64,000 nucleotides of DNA, taken from positions 682,001 to 746,000 of the forward strand of contig NC_084663.1 of the NCBI RefSeq assembly GCF_028389875.1, given 5' to 3'. The DNA comes from Rhea pennata (lineage: Eukaryota; Chordata; Aves; Rheiformes; Rheidae). Position numbers and translations under genes: made by a program. The notes under the pieces were generated by a model. The model was given only the letters and a program-made list of their open reading frames with translations, was not told the origin of the DNA and searched no databases. This document shows, one piece after another, positions 39,481 to 50,799 of the stretch (the first letter of the stretch is position 1; each line of letters begins with the position of its first letter).

Positions 39481-40238
39481 AAGCCCTATACCCAGCACCT
39501 GTGTATCTGACATGCAGTATCTGTGCATCCCTGCACCCTGCTTCCCTGCACTCTGCCACCTTACCCTCTGCATCCCCCCACCCTGCACCACCCACTGCAC
39601 CAACACACCTTGCACCCTGCGTGCTGCACCGTTGTGCCCTGCATCCCGCATCCCACACCTAGCAACCCACATTCTGCACACTAGCACCCCACACTGCACC
39701 CCAGAAAGGGACACCTGCACATCCCATTCCCCCTGCACAGGAAAGCTGTCGCCTCCTGGCACCTCCCACCTGGTAGCTGGGATTCACCTCCGCTCCTGTG
39801 CACATTGTCAGAGCACCCTGGGCCTTCCAGGCTGTAACCATGGGCTGCCCTGCACTCAGCACCACCACCCCAACACCCCTCTTACCAGCTTGGGTGCCCC
39901 TGCTTGCAGCCACAGGGCCAGCCTCAGTGCCCCCATGCACCTGCGGGGCCAGACTGGGTGCCCCCCATGCATCCACAGAGCCGGGCAGGGTGCCATCCAT
40001 GGCCCCATAGTGCCAGGCTGGGTGCCCCCTGTGGCCCCACGGTGCCAGGCTAGGTACCCCCCATGGCTCCATCTGCTCTGGGCACCACCGGCTACCACTC
40101 CAGCTCAAGGGAAGCGCCCACCTCCCGCCGTGGCCAAGGGGTCTGCACGGCGAGCGGCTGCCGCCCTGGGAAAAGCCTGCCGGTAGGATGCAGGAAAGGG
40201 CGGCCGCCCACTGGCCCCTGCCCGTGCTGTCTCCCCAG
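39481..40238 (+). other. Remainder of lectin C intron 1
   Basis: Unique-looking sequence plus short repeats of gtgccaggctgggtgccccc (39930-40080). No coding exon seen. Confidence 0.4.
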
Positions 40239-40249
40239 GTCAGCAGAAG

Positions 40250-41575
40250 ATGGGCTGGAGGACGTACTGGGGGCTCTGCCTCCTCAGTGGCTTGCTGCTC
40301 GTGCCCGCACTGCAAGGTGAGCACCCGCTGCAGCATTGCCGGCCCCAGGGTTTCGCTGTGGACGGGGCAGCTGTGCTGCTGCCCGCTGCCCACTGCCCTC
40401 ACCATGCCCCCAATGCTGCCCCTCTGCAGGCGACGAGCAGGAAGGCTGCGCGAGCGGCTGGGTCCCCTTCGACGGGCGATGCTTTGGCTTCTTCCCCCAG
40501 GAGCTGAGCTGGAGGAGAGCCGAGGTAAGGGGCTGGCAGGGCCCGGTGCCAAGCGGCACTGAGCCATGCAGCCCGCCCCGGGGGTTGCCTCCATCCTGGC
40601 CGGGGCATCCCGGCTTTGGCCCCATGTGTCCCCAGCTCTGGGAGTGCCCAGCGCACCCTGGGGAAAGGCATGGCTGAGCACACCGCAAGCATGCATGTGC
40701 GTGCACGTGTGCATGCACGTGTGCGTACACATATGCACGGGTGTGCATGTGCAGTCCAGCACCCCGTCCATCCGTGCTCCTCGGTTCCACGGGACCTGCG
40801 CACCCGTGGGGCGCTGGGCCAGGAGGAGGAGCGGGGTGAGGCCAAGGCCAGCCCCGGGGCCTCCCTTTGGCACCGGCGTCACGCCGCCCTTCATGGCACA
40901 GGGCTTCTGCCAGCGGCTGGGCGCCAGGACGCACCTGGCCTCCATCCACAGCGAGGAGGAGCACCAGGCTATCATGAGCATGCTGGCCTCCTCCCAGCCC
41001 TACAGCGAGAGCGAGGAGGAGGTGGCCGACGAGGAGGTCTGGATCGGCCTCCATCGTCCCCTGGGGGTGAGTGCCCACTGCCGCCCTTCCCCGGCGCGGA
41101 GAGCTGGACCGCCATGGGCTGCTTCTGCGGGCACCTTCCCGGGCTCTCCGTGCCCCCGAGGTGGGCCAGCTCCCCAGCGCCTCATCCCCTCCTGCCCTGC
41201 AGAGGCGACACTGGGAATGGTCGGACGGCACCAAGATGGATTACAGCTCCTGGTACAGGGAGGGCTTCCCGAGGCGGAGGGCCTGCGCGGCGCTGGAGGA
41301 CAGCACGGGTGAGCAAAGGGCTGCGCGCGCCGGCGCGGGGGCTCCCGGCGGGAGCAGGCAGCACACGGGCGCGCATGCTCACGTGCGCGCACACACACAC
41401 ACACGTGCGCACACACACGCGCGCACCGCGCACACGCAGGAGCACTGCCGGGCGGAGGGCCCGCGCCTGGCCAGCTGGAGGCTCAGGGCACTTCTCCTCC
41501 TCTCCAGACTTTGCCTCCTGGGACACGGAGCTCTGCAGCGAACGGAAGCCCTTCATCTGCGAGTACCACGTCTAG
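40250..41575 (+). CDS. Eggshell-type C-type lectin C (struthiocalcin-2/ovocleidin-17 group)
   Basis: A 166-residue secreted protein. Coding exons: 40250-40316, 40430-40524, 40902-41066, 41203-41308, 41508-41575; stop TAG 41573-41575; possible AGTAAA signal 41659-41664. Signal peptide: MGWRTYWGLCLLSGLLLVPA. The mature part starts near DEQEGCASGWVPFDGRCFGF and carries ELSWRRAE, LASIHSEEEHQAI, EEVWIGLHRPLG, WEWSDGTKMDYSSWY and ERKPFICEYHV, matching my memory of struthiocalcin-2 and, less closely, ovocleidin-17. Exon 3 is 165 bases, 24 longer than in A and B, and encodes an acidic insertion including YSESEEEVADEE. The serines sit in S-x-E contexts used by the secretory kinase FAM20C, consistent with known phosphorylation of this group. 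Six canonical cysteines, no EPN/QPD motif. It is the third member of the cluster, divergent from B. Confidence 0.9.
41375..41430 (+). repeat. (CA)n/(CG) simple repeat in lectin C last intron
   Basis: Alternating acacac and gcgcgc dinucleotides, a potential Z-DNA tract of about 55 bases. Confidence 0.8.
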
Positions 41576-41743
41576 GGCAGCCGCCGCCCATGCCGCGGCC
41601 GCCCCGGGCCACCAGCCCTGTCTCCACCCCATACAAATCCTCACGGCCGGTGGCCGGCAGTAAATATCTCCCAGTGCTCAGCCTTGTCTGTGCCTTCCTT
41701 GTCCGTGGGCACTGCCGTCCCTTGTGGTGGCGGTCGGGGGTGT

Positions 41744-41988
41744 GTGCTTGGGGGGGGGGGGGGGGACTGACCAGTCCAGGGAAGCCTGCGCTGATCCCCA
41801 GCAAACCCAGCAGCACTGCGAAGCTGCTGATGCGGCAGCACAGGGCAGGGCTGGACCGGCACTCAGGGCCTTGGGCAGAGGAGCTGCTCCAGGCCCTGCT
41901 CCCGGAGAGGGACTTTCCTGTCCCCAACTCCCAGGAAACACAGATGTGGCCCTGGCAGAGCCATGCAGAGAGACTGGAGAGGGCAAAA
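41744..41988. other. Short intergenic stretch with G run
   Basis: A run of about 15 G (41751-41765) and then unique sequence. No gene recognised. Confidence 0.4.
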
Positions 41989-42840
41989 AGCAGGGAGCAG
42001 AGCAGGGAGCAGAGCACGGAGCAGAGCGGGGAGCAGAGCAGGGAGCACAGGAAGGAGCAGAGCGGGGAGCAGAGCAGGGAGCAGAGCAGGGAGCACAGGA
42101 AGGAGCAGAGCGGGGAGCAGAGCACTGAGCAGAGCGGGGAGCACAGGAAGGAGCAGAGCGGGGAGCAGAGCACTGAGCAGAGCACGGAGCAGAGCGGGGA
42201 GCAGAGCAGGGAGCACAGGAAGGAGCAGAGCGGGGAGCAGAGCGGGGAGCAGAGCGGGGAGCACAGGAAGGAGCAGAGCGGGGAGCAGAGCAGGGAGCAG
42301 AGCACGGAGCAGAGCGGGGAGCAGAGCGGGGAGCACAGGAAGGAGCAGAGCGGGGAGCAGAGCGGGGAGCAGAGCGGGGAGCACAGGAAGGAGCAGAGCG
42401 GGGAGCAGAGCAGGGAGCAGAGCAGGGAGCACAGGAAGGAGCAGAGCGGGGAGCAGAGCGGGGAGCAGAGCGGGGAGCACAGGAAGGAGCAGAGCGGGGA
42501 GCAGAGCGGGGAGCAGAGCGGGGAGCAGAGCAGGGAGCAGAGCACGGAGCAGAGCGGGGAGCAGAGCGGGGAGCACAGGAAGGAGCAGAGCGGGGAGCAG
42601 AGCGGGGAGCAGAGCGGGGAGCACAGGAAGGAGCAGAGCGGGGAGCAGAGCAGGGAGCAGAGCAGGGAGCACAGGAAGGAGCAGAGCGGGGAGCAGAGCA
42701 GGGAGCAGAGCACGGAGCAGAGCAGGGAGCACAGGAGGGAGCAGAGCGGGGAGCAGAGTGGGAAGCAGAGCGGGGAGCAGAGCGGGGAGCACAGGAAGGA
42801 GCAGAGCGGGGAGCAGAGCAGGGAGCAGAGCAGGGAGCTA
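41989..42840 (+). repeat. 12-bp minisatellite, about 70 units
   Basis: Units of gagcagagcggg, gagcagagcagg, gagcacaggaag and similar 12-base variants are organised into larger blocks. Purine-rich on the plus strand. Because the unit equals four codons, it leaves frames open on both strands (EQSG/EHRK on the plus strand). Confidence 0.95.
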
Positions 42841-43249
42841 AGGAGCTCTAAGCTTTCCCATCTGCTCCTGCTGAGAGGTCTCGGCCGGTGCTGGGCTGTA
42901 CCCGGGTGCTCCATGTCCCCCTCAGCCCAGCTGACGGTGAAGGACGGGAGCTGCGGGGCGGCGGGGACGGGCAGCGAGGCGGCAGGTCCCGCTGTGGGCC
43001 GCAGGCTCCCCCCGCGAGCCGAGAGGCTGTGGAGCCGTCCCTGCACGGGTGGCAGAGCCCCGGACGTGGCCGAGCCCCGGTGTGTGGCAGAGGACGCGTC
43101 CCCGAGCCGAGCCATTTCCGTGCCTCGGCCGGGAGCTGCGTGGCCCGGCGGCCGGAGGAGCTCTGGGACACCAGCACCAGTGAGCTGCAGGACCAGGAAC
43201 GGTGCACGGGTGCCAGGCGAGACCTGCCCTACATTATGGGCCCCCAGGA

Positions 43250-43805
43250 GACCAGGCGACCCATGGCCCCTGCAGACCCCCATAGCCCCCGGGGACCCCC
43301 ATAGCCCCAGCAGACCCCTATGGACCCAGCAGGCCCCTACTGCCCCAGCAGACTCCCATGGCCCCAGGGACTCCCCACTGCCCCAACAGACCCCCGTGGC
43401 TCCAGCAACCCCCTACAGCTTCAGCAGACTCCCATGGCCCCAATGGACCTAGAGGCCTCCCATGGCCTCTGTGGGCTCCCACTGCCGCAGTGGACCCACA
43501 TAGCCCCAGAATACCCCCATTGCCCCAGCAGAACCCCACAGATCTCATGGGACCCCCATGGCTCCAGCAGACCCTCACTGCCCCATCAGTATCCCCATAG
43601 TCTCAGTGGGATCCCATAGCACACATGGGACCTCCATGTCCCAAGGGGCAAGAGCCCCTTTGGCCCTAGCAAAACCCTCCTGGCTCCAGCAGGATCTCCA
43701 CAGCCCCAGCAGGATCCCATGGGACCCCCATGGACCCCACAGACCTCATAGCCCCAAGGGGACCCCCATGGCCCCAGCATACTCCGTGGGACCCAGAGGA
43801 CCCAC
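43250..43805 (+). repeat. Degenerate ccccagcagacccccatggc array
   Basis: Imperfect copies of ccccagcagacccccatggc, period roughly 21-30 bases, ending where the AT-rich island begins. Confidence 0.7.
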
Positions 43806-45107
43806 CGAGAGGGTCCTCACAATACGGTGACTATTAACAGTATGAGCATAGGATATAACATGAGTTGCAGCACACTGGTGGCTTTTGGTGACCATCCTTC
43901 AAAGATGTGGTACCAATGATGTTCAGTAAGACTGGTTTCTACTTTTGCTAATCAAATTAATTCATTCTTATCATACACCATTTTCACTTCTCTTTCTTCT
44001 AAACATTTTTCCGGTTTCCAACAGATGTTGAGTAACTGTGGTGTTTTGTCTGAGAAAGTTGTCTAGTTCATGGAAGGTTACTCCGAGTGTTGCTGATGTA
44101 TTAAATGGAGCAAAAAAGACATCTTTTGTTCAGCCATGTGAGCACTCAAACACTAAGTCTGCTCAGTTATTTGGTCAAAAACAAGTCACATTACAACAGC
44201 AAATGTTGCCAGGTCCAATATTAACATCATCTTCAAGGGGAATAGCATTGAGGGTGGATACACACACACATCCAAAACTGTTGTCCCGTACTCGTGTCTC
44301 ACGCCCAGAGACACGTTGCCAGACGCAGGAACCAGAGCAGTGTTTCATCCTGCATAATTCTGGAGCTCTCGGTGTGGATGGGCAGGTCCATCCTCCACTG
44401 GAGAGCCAGTAGATGCAATGTCGAGTAATTTCGTAAGTGTCATTAGTATTACAATGCAAACGATCTCCTGCTGCCACAGGTACCCTAGCCATGGATGGCA
44501 CCAGCTGGTACAGCATATGAGTCCACGTAGACACAAGTGGCTCCTTGCTCCAGAACTATTTCCACTGCCAGATTAAAAAAAAATATTAAAAGTAATATTA
44601 AAAAGGGGGGGGGGCATGAAAACTATAGTCAAATATTATCTGTGTTCAGGGCTTTTCTCCTCCCACATTCACAATAGTCAAAGCACCTGTTCTGAACAAC
44701 AGTACTGCAGAGGAAGCCGAAGGCCTTGCAGCAACGCACGCTTTCAGGACCACTTTTTTATTACTGTGTTTCCTGAAAAGACAGTAGGGAATGAAAACTT
44801 GCAGGTTCCTGAACTATTTTAATACAACATTTCCTGAAACAAACAGGAATTTCCTGAAAAACAAACAGGAATTTAAAACTTGGTTGAAGGTGGGGGAAAA
44901 AAATAGTCCATCCTTCCTAGCAACACAATAGTTAAAGCAGAAAGAAGTGTTGGTAACTGATTTCTTATACTGCAAGACTTTAGAAGGGAGGTAATGAATC
45001 TGAAGCCCTTTGCATGCATTTAGCGAAGCTGTTGGCATAAGAGCTCTGAATCATTCAGTATTCCCCACATACGAGTCAATGTGTATTAACCACAACCAAA
45101 TTCTGAG
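43806..45107. other. AT-rich island, unassigned
   Basis: Base composition drops abruptly from very GC-rich to AT-rich. A minus-strand open frame at 44534-44175 is Cys-rich (CNTNDTYEITRHC, CSGSCVWQRVSG) and may be an old interspersed-repeat fragment, but no family is recognised. An A-run with a G-run follows at 44575-44612. No host gene seen. Confidence 0.4.
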
Positions 45108-45385
45108 AATCATAGAATCACAGGATCAGTAAGGTTGGAAGGGACCTCTGGAGATCATCCAGTCCAACCTCCCTGCTCAGCAGGGTCACCTAGAGCATGG
45201 TAGACAGGGTTGCATCCAGGTGGGCCTTGAAGATCTCCAGAGAAGGAGACTCCACAACCTCCCTGGACAACCTGGTCCAGTGCTCCGTCACTCTCTCAGT
45301 GGAGAAATTCCCCCTCACCTTCAGGTGGAACTTCCTCTGCTTCCACTTCTGCCCATTGCCTCTTGTCCTGTCACATGGGAAAAGC
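45108..45385 (-). mobile_element. CR1 LINE, 5'-truncated 3' end
   Basis: Read on the plus strand it begins agaatcatagaatcacagga, followed by ggttggaagggacctctgga: the reverse complement of the CR1 3' terminus with its short terminal repeat. About 280 bases remain, ending near ttgtcctgtcacatggg. It is parallel to, and similar to, the first part of the longer copy at 46541. Confidence 0.9.
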
Positions 45386-46540
45386 TTAAGTCAAAAGGAA
45401 ACCTAAAGAATGTTTAATCCTTCCAATTCTTCCGTACCAAGGAAGGGAACCTTAGCCTGTCAGTGGATAATTTTTGGAGCGATTGCTCACTCAGGAGCTG
45501 TATTTGCTACCTTCACGAACAGCAGAAGTCGCCATCAGTCCTTCCCAGCCTCTTCCAACCAACTGAAAGCAGCTTTGAGAATCCTATATGCACGCCGCAG
45601 ACATCTTCGGAAGAGGGACGATACTGCTGTAAAAATGGATCTTTTCAAACTGAAGCCGTTACGTGTTTGGTCGGAACTGTACATGAAGCGGACCAGGAGC
45701 TCAGATTGTGGCGTTTCAGCATTGCATGCAAGAAGTCTGTAAGTGGCAGCACCGCTGCATGCAAGGCATTTTTGGGATGACACTGTCATGGCTCATTGCC
45801 TTCAGCATTTCATTAGGTTCAGCTACATCAGCAGCCACCTCTTACGTTTTCACATTGCTTATTGAAAGGCCGTGGCTGCTGGGGTGGATGCAGACACCCG
45901 CAGAGCTTCTGAAGTTCACTAGATGGCAACATTTCAAAAAAAATCATTCAATGCTTCTTGCCCAGACGCTGCACTACCATACCAGGCTAACGATGTTTTG
46001 CCAAAAAAAATCTCTAGTCGAAACCCTTCTTCTTCTGTCCACTGTCTCATAATAAATGTGGACAAACTCTCCAGCAGCTGTACAAGCTTGCTCCCCAGAG
46101 GTCTGATGCCCAGGGAAGCAGCCATGCAAGCGAGCGGCAGCAGGGCCCCTCCGGAGCACCGAGGTGGGCAGCAGGCGGGGGTGACCGCACTACCCCACAC
46201 CCCTCTGACGGTTGCACTTTGTCCCGACCGTGACGCCAGCTCCTGTCACAGTCCAGCACTCTCTGACCCGGTTCTCTTAGATAGTCCTCACATGGAGGGT
46301 TAATGTTTAATATTAAAGCTTACTTTGAAGATATGTGATGTAACACAGGATCTTTGATTTAGCAGAGCAGTACAGCAATATACTGAAGTCACAACACAAG
46401 TGCAAGTCACACTTAGCAAACCACAGCAATTGCACTCTGCAGTTCCACCTCAATACCAGCGTGGTTTCCATTACCGGGCTCTATAATATGCTCACCGGTA
46501 CAGTCGCGGCGTGTCCCAGTACCGCAAGCCTGGACAGGGG
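45386..46540. other. Sequence between the two CR1 copies
   Basis: AT-richer, with several 100-codon frames on both strands but none matching a family I know. No repeat structure is evident. Confidence 0.35.
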
Positions 46541-49500
46541 CATCATAGAATCACAAAATGGTTGAGGCTGGAAGGGACCTCTGGAGATCATCTAGTCCAA
46601 CCTCCCTGCTCAGCAGGGTCACCTAGAGCATGGTAGAGAGGGTTGCATCCAGGTGGGCCTTGAAGATCTCCAGAGAAGGAGACTCCACAACCTCTCTAGA
46701 CAACTTGTTCCCATGCTCCGTCACTCTCACAGTGAAGAAATTGCTCCTCACGTTCAGGTGGAACTTCCTGTGCTTCAGTTTCTGCCCATTGCCTCTTGTC
46801 CTGTCACATGGGCAACTGGAAAGAGTTTGTCCCCGTCCCCTTGACTCCCTCCCTTCAGGTACTTGTACACATTGATCAGATCCCCCCTCAGTCTTCTCTT
46901 CCCCAGGCTGAAGAGGCCCAGCTCTCGCAGCCGTTCCCCACAGGGCAGATGCTCCAGCCCTCTGATCATCTTTGTAGCCCTACGTTGGTCTCTCTCCAGT
47001 AGCTCCATGTCTCTCTTGGACTGGGGAGCCCAGAACTGGACACAGGACTCGAGATGAGTCCTCCTCAGGGCTGAGCAGAGGGGCAGGATCACCTCCCTCG
47101 ACCTGCTGGCAACACTCTTCCTAATGCACCCCAGGACACCATTGGCCTTCTTGGCCACAAGGGCACATTGCTGGCTCATGGTCCCCCAGGACTCCCAAGA
47201 CCTTCTCTGCAGAACTACTCTCCAGAACGTCAGCCCCCAGCTTGTACTGGTACCTTGGGTTATTTTTCCCTAGGTGCAGGACTCTGCACTTGCCCTTGTT
47301 GAACCTCAGGAGGTTCCTCTCTGCCCAACTCTCCAGACTGTACAGGTCTCTCTGAATGGCAGCACAGCCCTCAGGTGTGTCAGCCACTCACTCCTCCCAG
47401 CTTCGTATCGTCAACGAACTTGCAGAGGATGCACTCTGTCCCCCCACCCAGGTAGTTGATAAAGAAGCTGAATAAGATTGGACCCAGTACCAGCCCCTGG
47501 GGGACACCACTAGTTACAGGCCTCCAGCTAGACTCTGCACCACTGATCACAACCCTCCGATCTCTGCCTTTCAGCCAGTTCTCAATCCACCTCACTGTCC
47601 ACTCATCTAACCTGCACTTCCTGAGCTAACCTATGGGAGATGTGTTGAAAACCTTCCTGAAGTCAAGGGGGACAACATCCACTTCTCTCCCCTCCTCTAC
47701 TCAGCCAGTCATAGAAGGCTATCAGATTAGTTAAGTATGATTTCCCCTTGCTGAATCTACACTGGCTACTCCTGATCACCTTCTTTTTTCCTCCACATGC
47801 TTAGAGATGACATCCAGAATGAGCTGTTGCATCACTTTCCAGGGATGGAGGTGAGGTTGACTGGCCTATAGTTGCCTGGGTCCTCCTTCTTGCACTTCTT
47901 GAAGACTGAAGTGACATTGGCTTTCCTCCAGGCCTCAGGCACCTCTCCTGTTCTCCATGACCTTTCAAAGGTGATGGAGAGCAGCTTGGCGATAACATCC
48001 ACCAGCTCCCTCAGCCTTTGTGGGTGCACCCCATCAGGGCCCATGGATAAATGGGTGTCAAGTTTGCCTAAATGGTCTTTAACCTGATCTTCCTCGACCA
48101 AGGGAAAGTCTTCCTTTCTCCAGACTTTCTCTTTTTTCTCCTGGCTCTGGGATTCCTGAAGGCTGCCCTTAGCAGTGCAGACTGAAGCAAAGGCAGCATT
48201 CAGTAATTCTGCCTTCTCTGTATCCTTCATCACAAGGGCACCCACTCTATTCAGCAAGGAGCTGTAACAGCCCTGCGACCACACACGAATCTCTAATTCT
48301 TCCTGTTTACTCCCCATGCTGCATGCACTGGTGTACAGGCATTTCGGAGAGGTAATCAAGCATGCATGTTTCCCAGGAGGGGTGCAGGAGGACCTTCTAT
48401 AGTCATGCCCCACATGCACTTCTTGGCTACATGCACCCACTGGAGGCATCCCAACTTGAGCTACTTTTTGTTGGCTACCCTGTCTCTATAACTCCCCCCT
48501 TCTCTCATCCTTCCTCTTTACCAGGCTGGCCAATCTGTTGGCAGAGACAAGCGTGCCCTCCTTAGTGAGGTGGATCCCATCTCTCCCCATCAGTTGTCCA
48601 TCTTCAAACAGGGTCCCATGGTCATAGAAACCAAAACCTTGCTGCTGACATCAGTGGTGCAGCCAGTTGTTAATTTGGAAAATCCATCCACTCCTCCTCC
48701 CATCCTCCCCCCTCACTGGCAGGACTGAGGAGAAAACGACCTGGGCTCCCAAACCCTTGACCACAATCCCCAGAGCTCAGTTTGATGGTTTCTAATTTGT
48801 ACTTTGTATCATTAGCACCCACACGGAAGAGCAGCAGAGGGTAATAGTCTGACATGCAGACAAGCCTTGGTAGTATTACCATGACATCTTTTATTCGAGC
48901 CCCTGGCAGGCAGCAAACCTCTCTAGACAAGAGGTCAGGTTGGCAGATAGGTGCCGTCGTCCCCTGCAGCATGGAGTCACCCACAACAATCACTCACTGC
49001 TTCTTTCAGGTGTTCCCACAAGGCACAGGGTCTGTTGGCCCAGTTGCTTTCCTCGAAGCTATGTCCAGCTCCTCCTCAGCCTGGGGGGCACAATACCTGT
49101 TCCTCAACTGCAAGCCTTCAGGAGGAGTAAGAGCCTTTCTCCTCCCACCGGAAGCGGCCAGTTTCCAGCCTTCTTCTACAGTGTTGTGATGTACTGTTTC
49201 ATTTGGCACAGAGCCCTCCACCAACTCCTCTGCTCTGGGGCACTGGGACTCCTGGAGCAGTACGGTCTCGGGGAACACCCTGTCCATCTCCTGCCCATTT
49301 TCACAGATGCCACACAGCCTACTGACTTCCTCCCATAACTCCTTTACGTGATGACACAACTCATCAACAGCAGCACACCTGCTGCAGGACTCAGCCCAGG
49401 CCCCACAGAGAGGCCCCGAGCACTCCTGTACAGCTGCATCTGCTGTCAGAGGGTCTGTCTGGGTTGAAGCTTCTGACACACCTGATGCAGTGACTCCAAC

Positions 49501-49850
49501 AGCTACAGGCAAATGTGCTTTGTGGAGTGTCATGACCATGTCTGAGGAAGTGCACACTAGTAAGATTGGAAACTGAAGTTGCCTTCTTGCATCCAGCTGT
49601 GCAAACTGCTACACAAACTCCTGCTTCTGGTCACTGTTCACTGTGCTCTAGGCCTGGCTCTCATACAGGCCTGTCCCTAGTACTGACTCACAGGGTGCTT
49701 GACCCACTCTAATCAAGGGCCAACTGGATCAAAGGCCTCAACTCCCTCTACTCAGGGGCAACCAAGAGGGCTCATTAGGAGCAGCTACACCTGGTTACAC
49801 CTAGCTTCTCCCAGGCGAAGTTAAGGCCTCCTGCGGTTGTCTTTGCCCAG
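46541..49850 (-). mobile_element. CR1 LINE, long but internally deleted copy
   Basis: The 3' end is at the left (catcatagaatcacaaaatg). On the minus strand, 47179-46775 encodes the C-terminal part of ORF2 ([39 protein letters not shown]), 47595-47380 the reverse transcriptase core ([21 protein letters not shown]), and 48449-47832 the upstream RT region (GPDGVHPQRLREL, NYRPVNLTSIPGK). 48993-48670 and 49557-49006 resemble CR1 ORF1 (VVGDSMLQGTTAPICQPDLL). The endonuclease domain expected between ORF1 and RT is missing and the RT frame is broken at several points, so the copy is inactive. The exact 5' end near 49850 is uncertain. Confidence 0.9.
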
Positions 49851-49888
49851 CTCCCCTTTCCTGTTAGCAGCAACCACCCTCTAGTTCC

Positions 49889-50460
49889 ATGGAGGGGTCC
49901 CATGGCACTGCATCCCCACGCATGGCTAGGGGTGTCCTACCACTGCATCCCTGCACATGGCTGCAGAGTGTCCCGGCATTGCGTCCCTGCACATGGCTGG
50001 GAGCATCCCACCACTGTGTCCCTGCACATGGCTGGGAGCGTCCCAGCACTGCATCCCTGCACATGGCTGCAGAGTGTCCTGGCATTGCGTCCCTGCACAT
50101 GGCTGGGAGCATCCCACCACTGCGTCCCTGCACATGGCTGGGAGCGTCCCAGCACTGCATCCCTGCACATGGCTGCAGAGTGTCCCACCACTGCGTCCCT
50201 GCACATGGCTGGGAGCGTCCCACCACTGTGTCCCTGCACATGGCTGGGAGCGTCCCAGCACTGCATCCCTGCACACGGCTGGGAGCATCCCACCACTGCG
50301 TCCCTGCACATGGCTGGGAGCGTCCCACCACTGCATCCCTGCACACGGCTGGGCGCATCCCACCACTGCGTCCCTGCACATGGCTGGGAGCGTCCCACCA
50401 CTGCATCCCTGCACACGGCTGGGCGCGTCCCACCACTGCGTCCCTGTATGAGGCTGTGAG
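49889..50460 (+). repeat. 35-36-bp minisatellite
   Basis: About 16 copies of ccctgcacatggctgggagc followed by gtcccaccactgcgt; alternate variants end in cagagtg, giving 36 bases. It sits just beyond the CR1 5' end. Confidence 0.9.
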
Positions 50461-50799
50461 CGCCCCAGAGTGCAAGAGCCCTGCCTGGGTTGGAAAGGTT
50501 GACAAGGGTTCTGGGTCCCTGCACAGAGGTTGCTCAGGGGGTCCCAGCCAGCAGGGTGCCCCCAGGGGATCACAGCGGGGTCAGGCAGGCAAGGCCCAGC
50601 CCTGGGGCCACCATCACCCTGCCCCAAGCCGGGACTGCAAGCCTGGGCTGGAAAGTGCAGCCAGTTTGTTGTCCTTGGTGTCATAGTAACTGACTGGTGA
50701 AGGAAGGAGGACAGCTCTCCCGCCGGGCCGGGAAACCTCCCCTAACCCTGGCAGATCCGGTAAGACGCCGTCCTCAGCCCAGCCTGTCTGGGGTCTTTG
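50461..50799. other. Unassigned intergenic sequence
   Basis: No gene, repeat or regulatory motif that I can support. Confidence 0.4.

Noticed and set aside
38421-39662. Frame of about 410 codons rich in CTLHCAP-like repeats
   Set aside because: It is the tandem array of lectin C intron 1; the lectin C exons border it and are in another context.
41071-43452. Plus-strand frame of about 790 codons with EQSG repeats
   Set aside because: It reads lectin C exons in the wrong frame and then the 12-bp minisatellite; not a gene.
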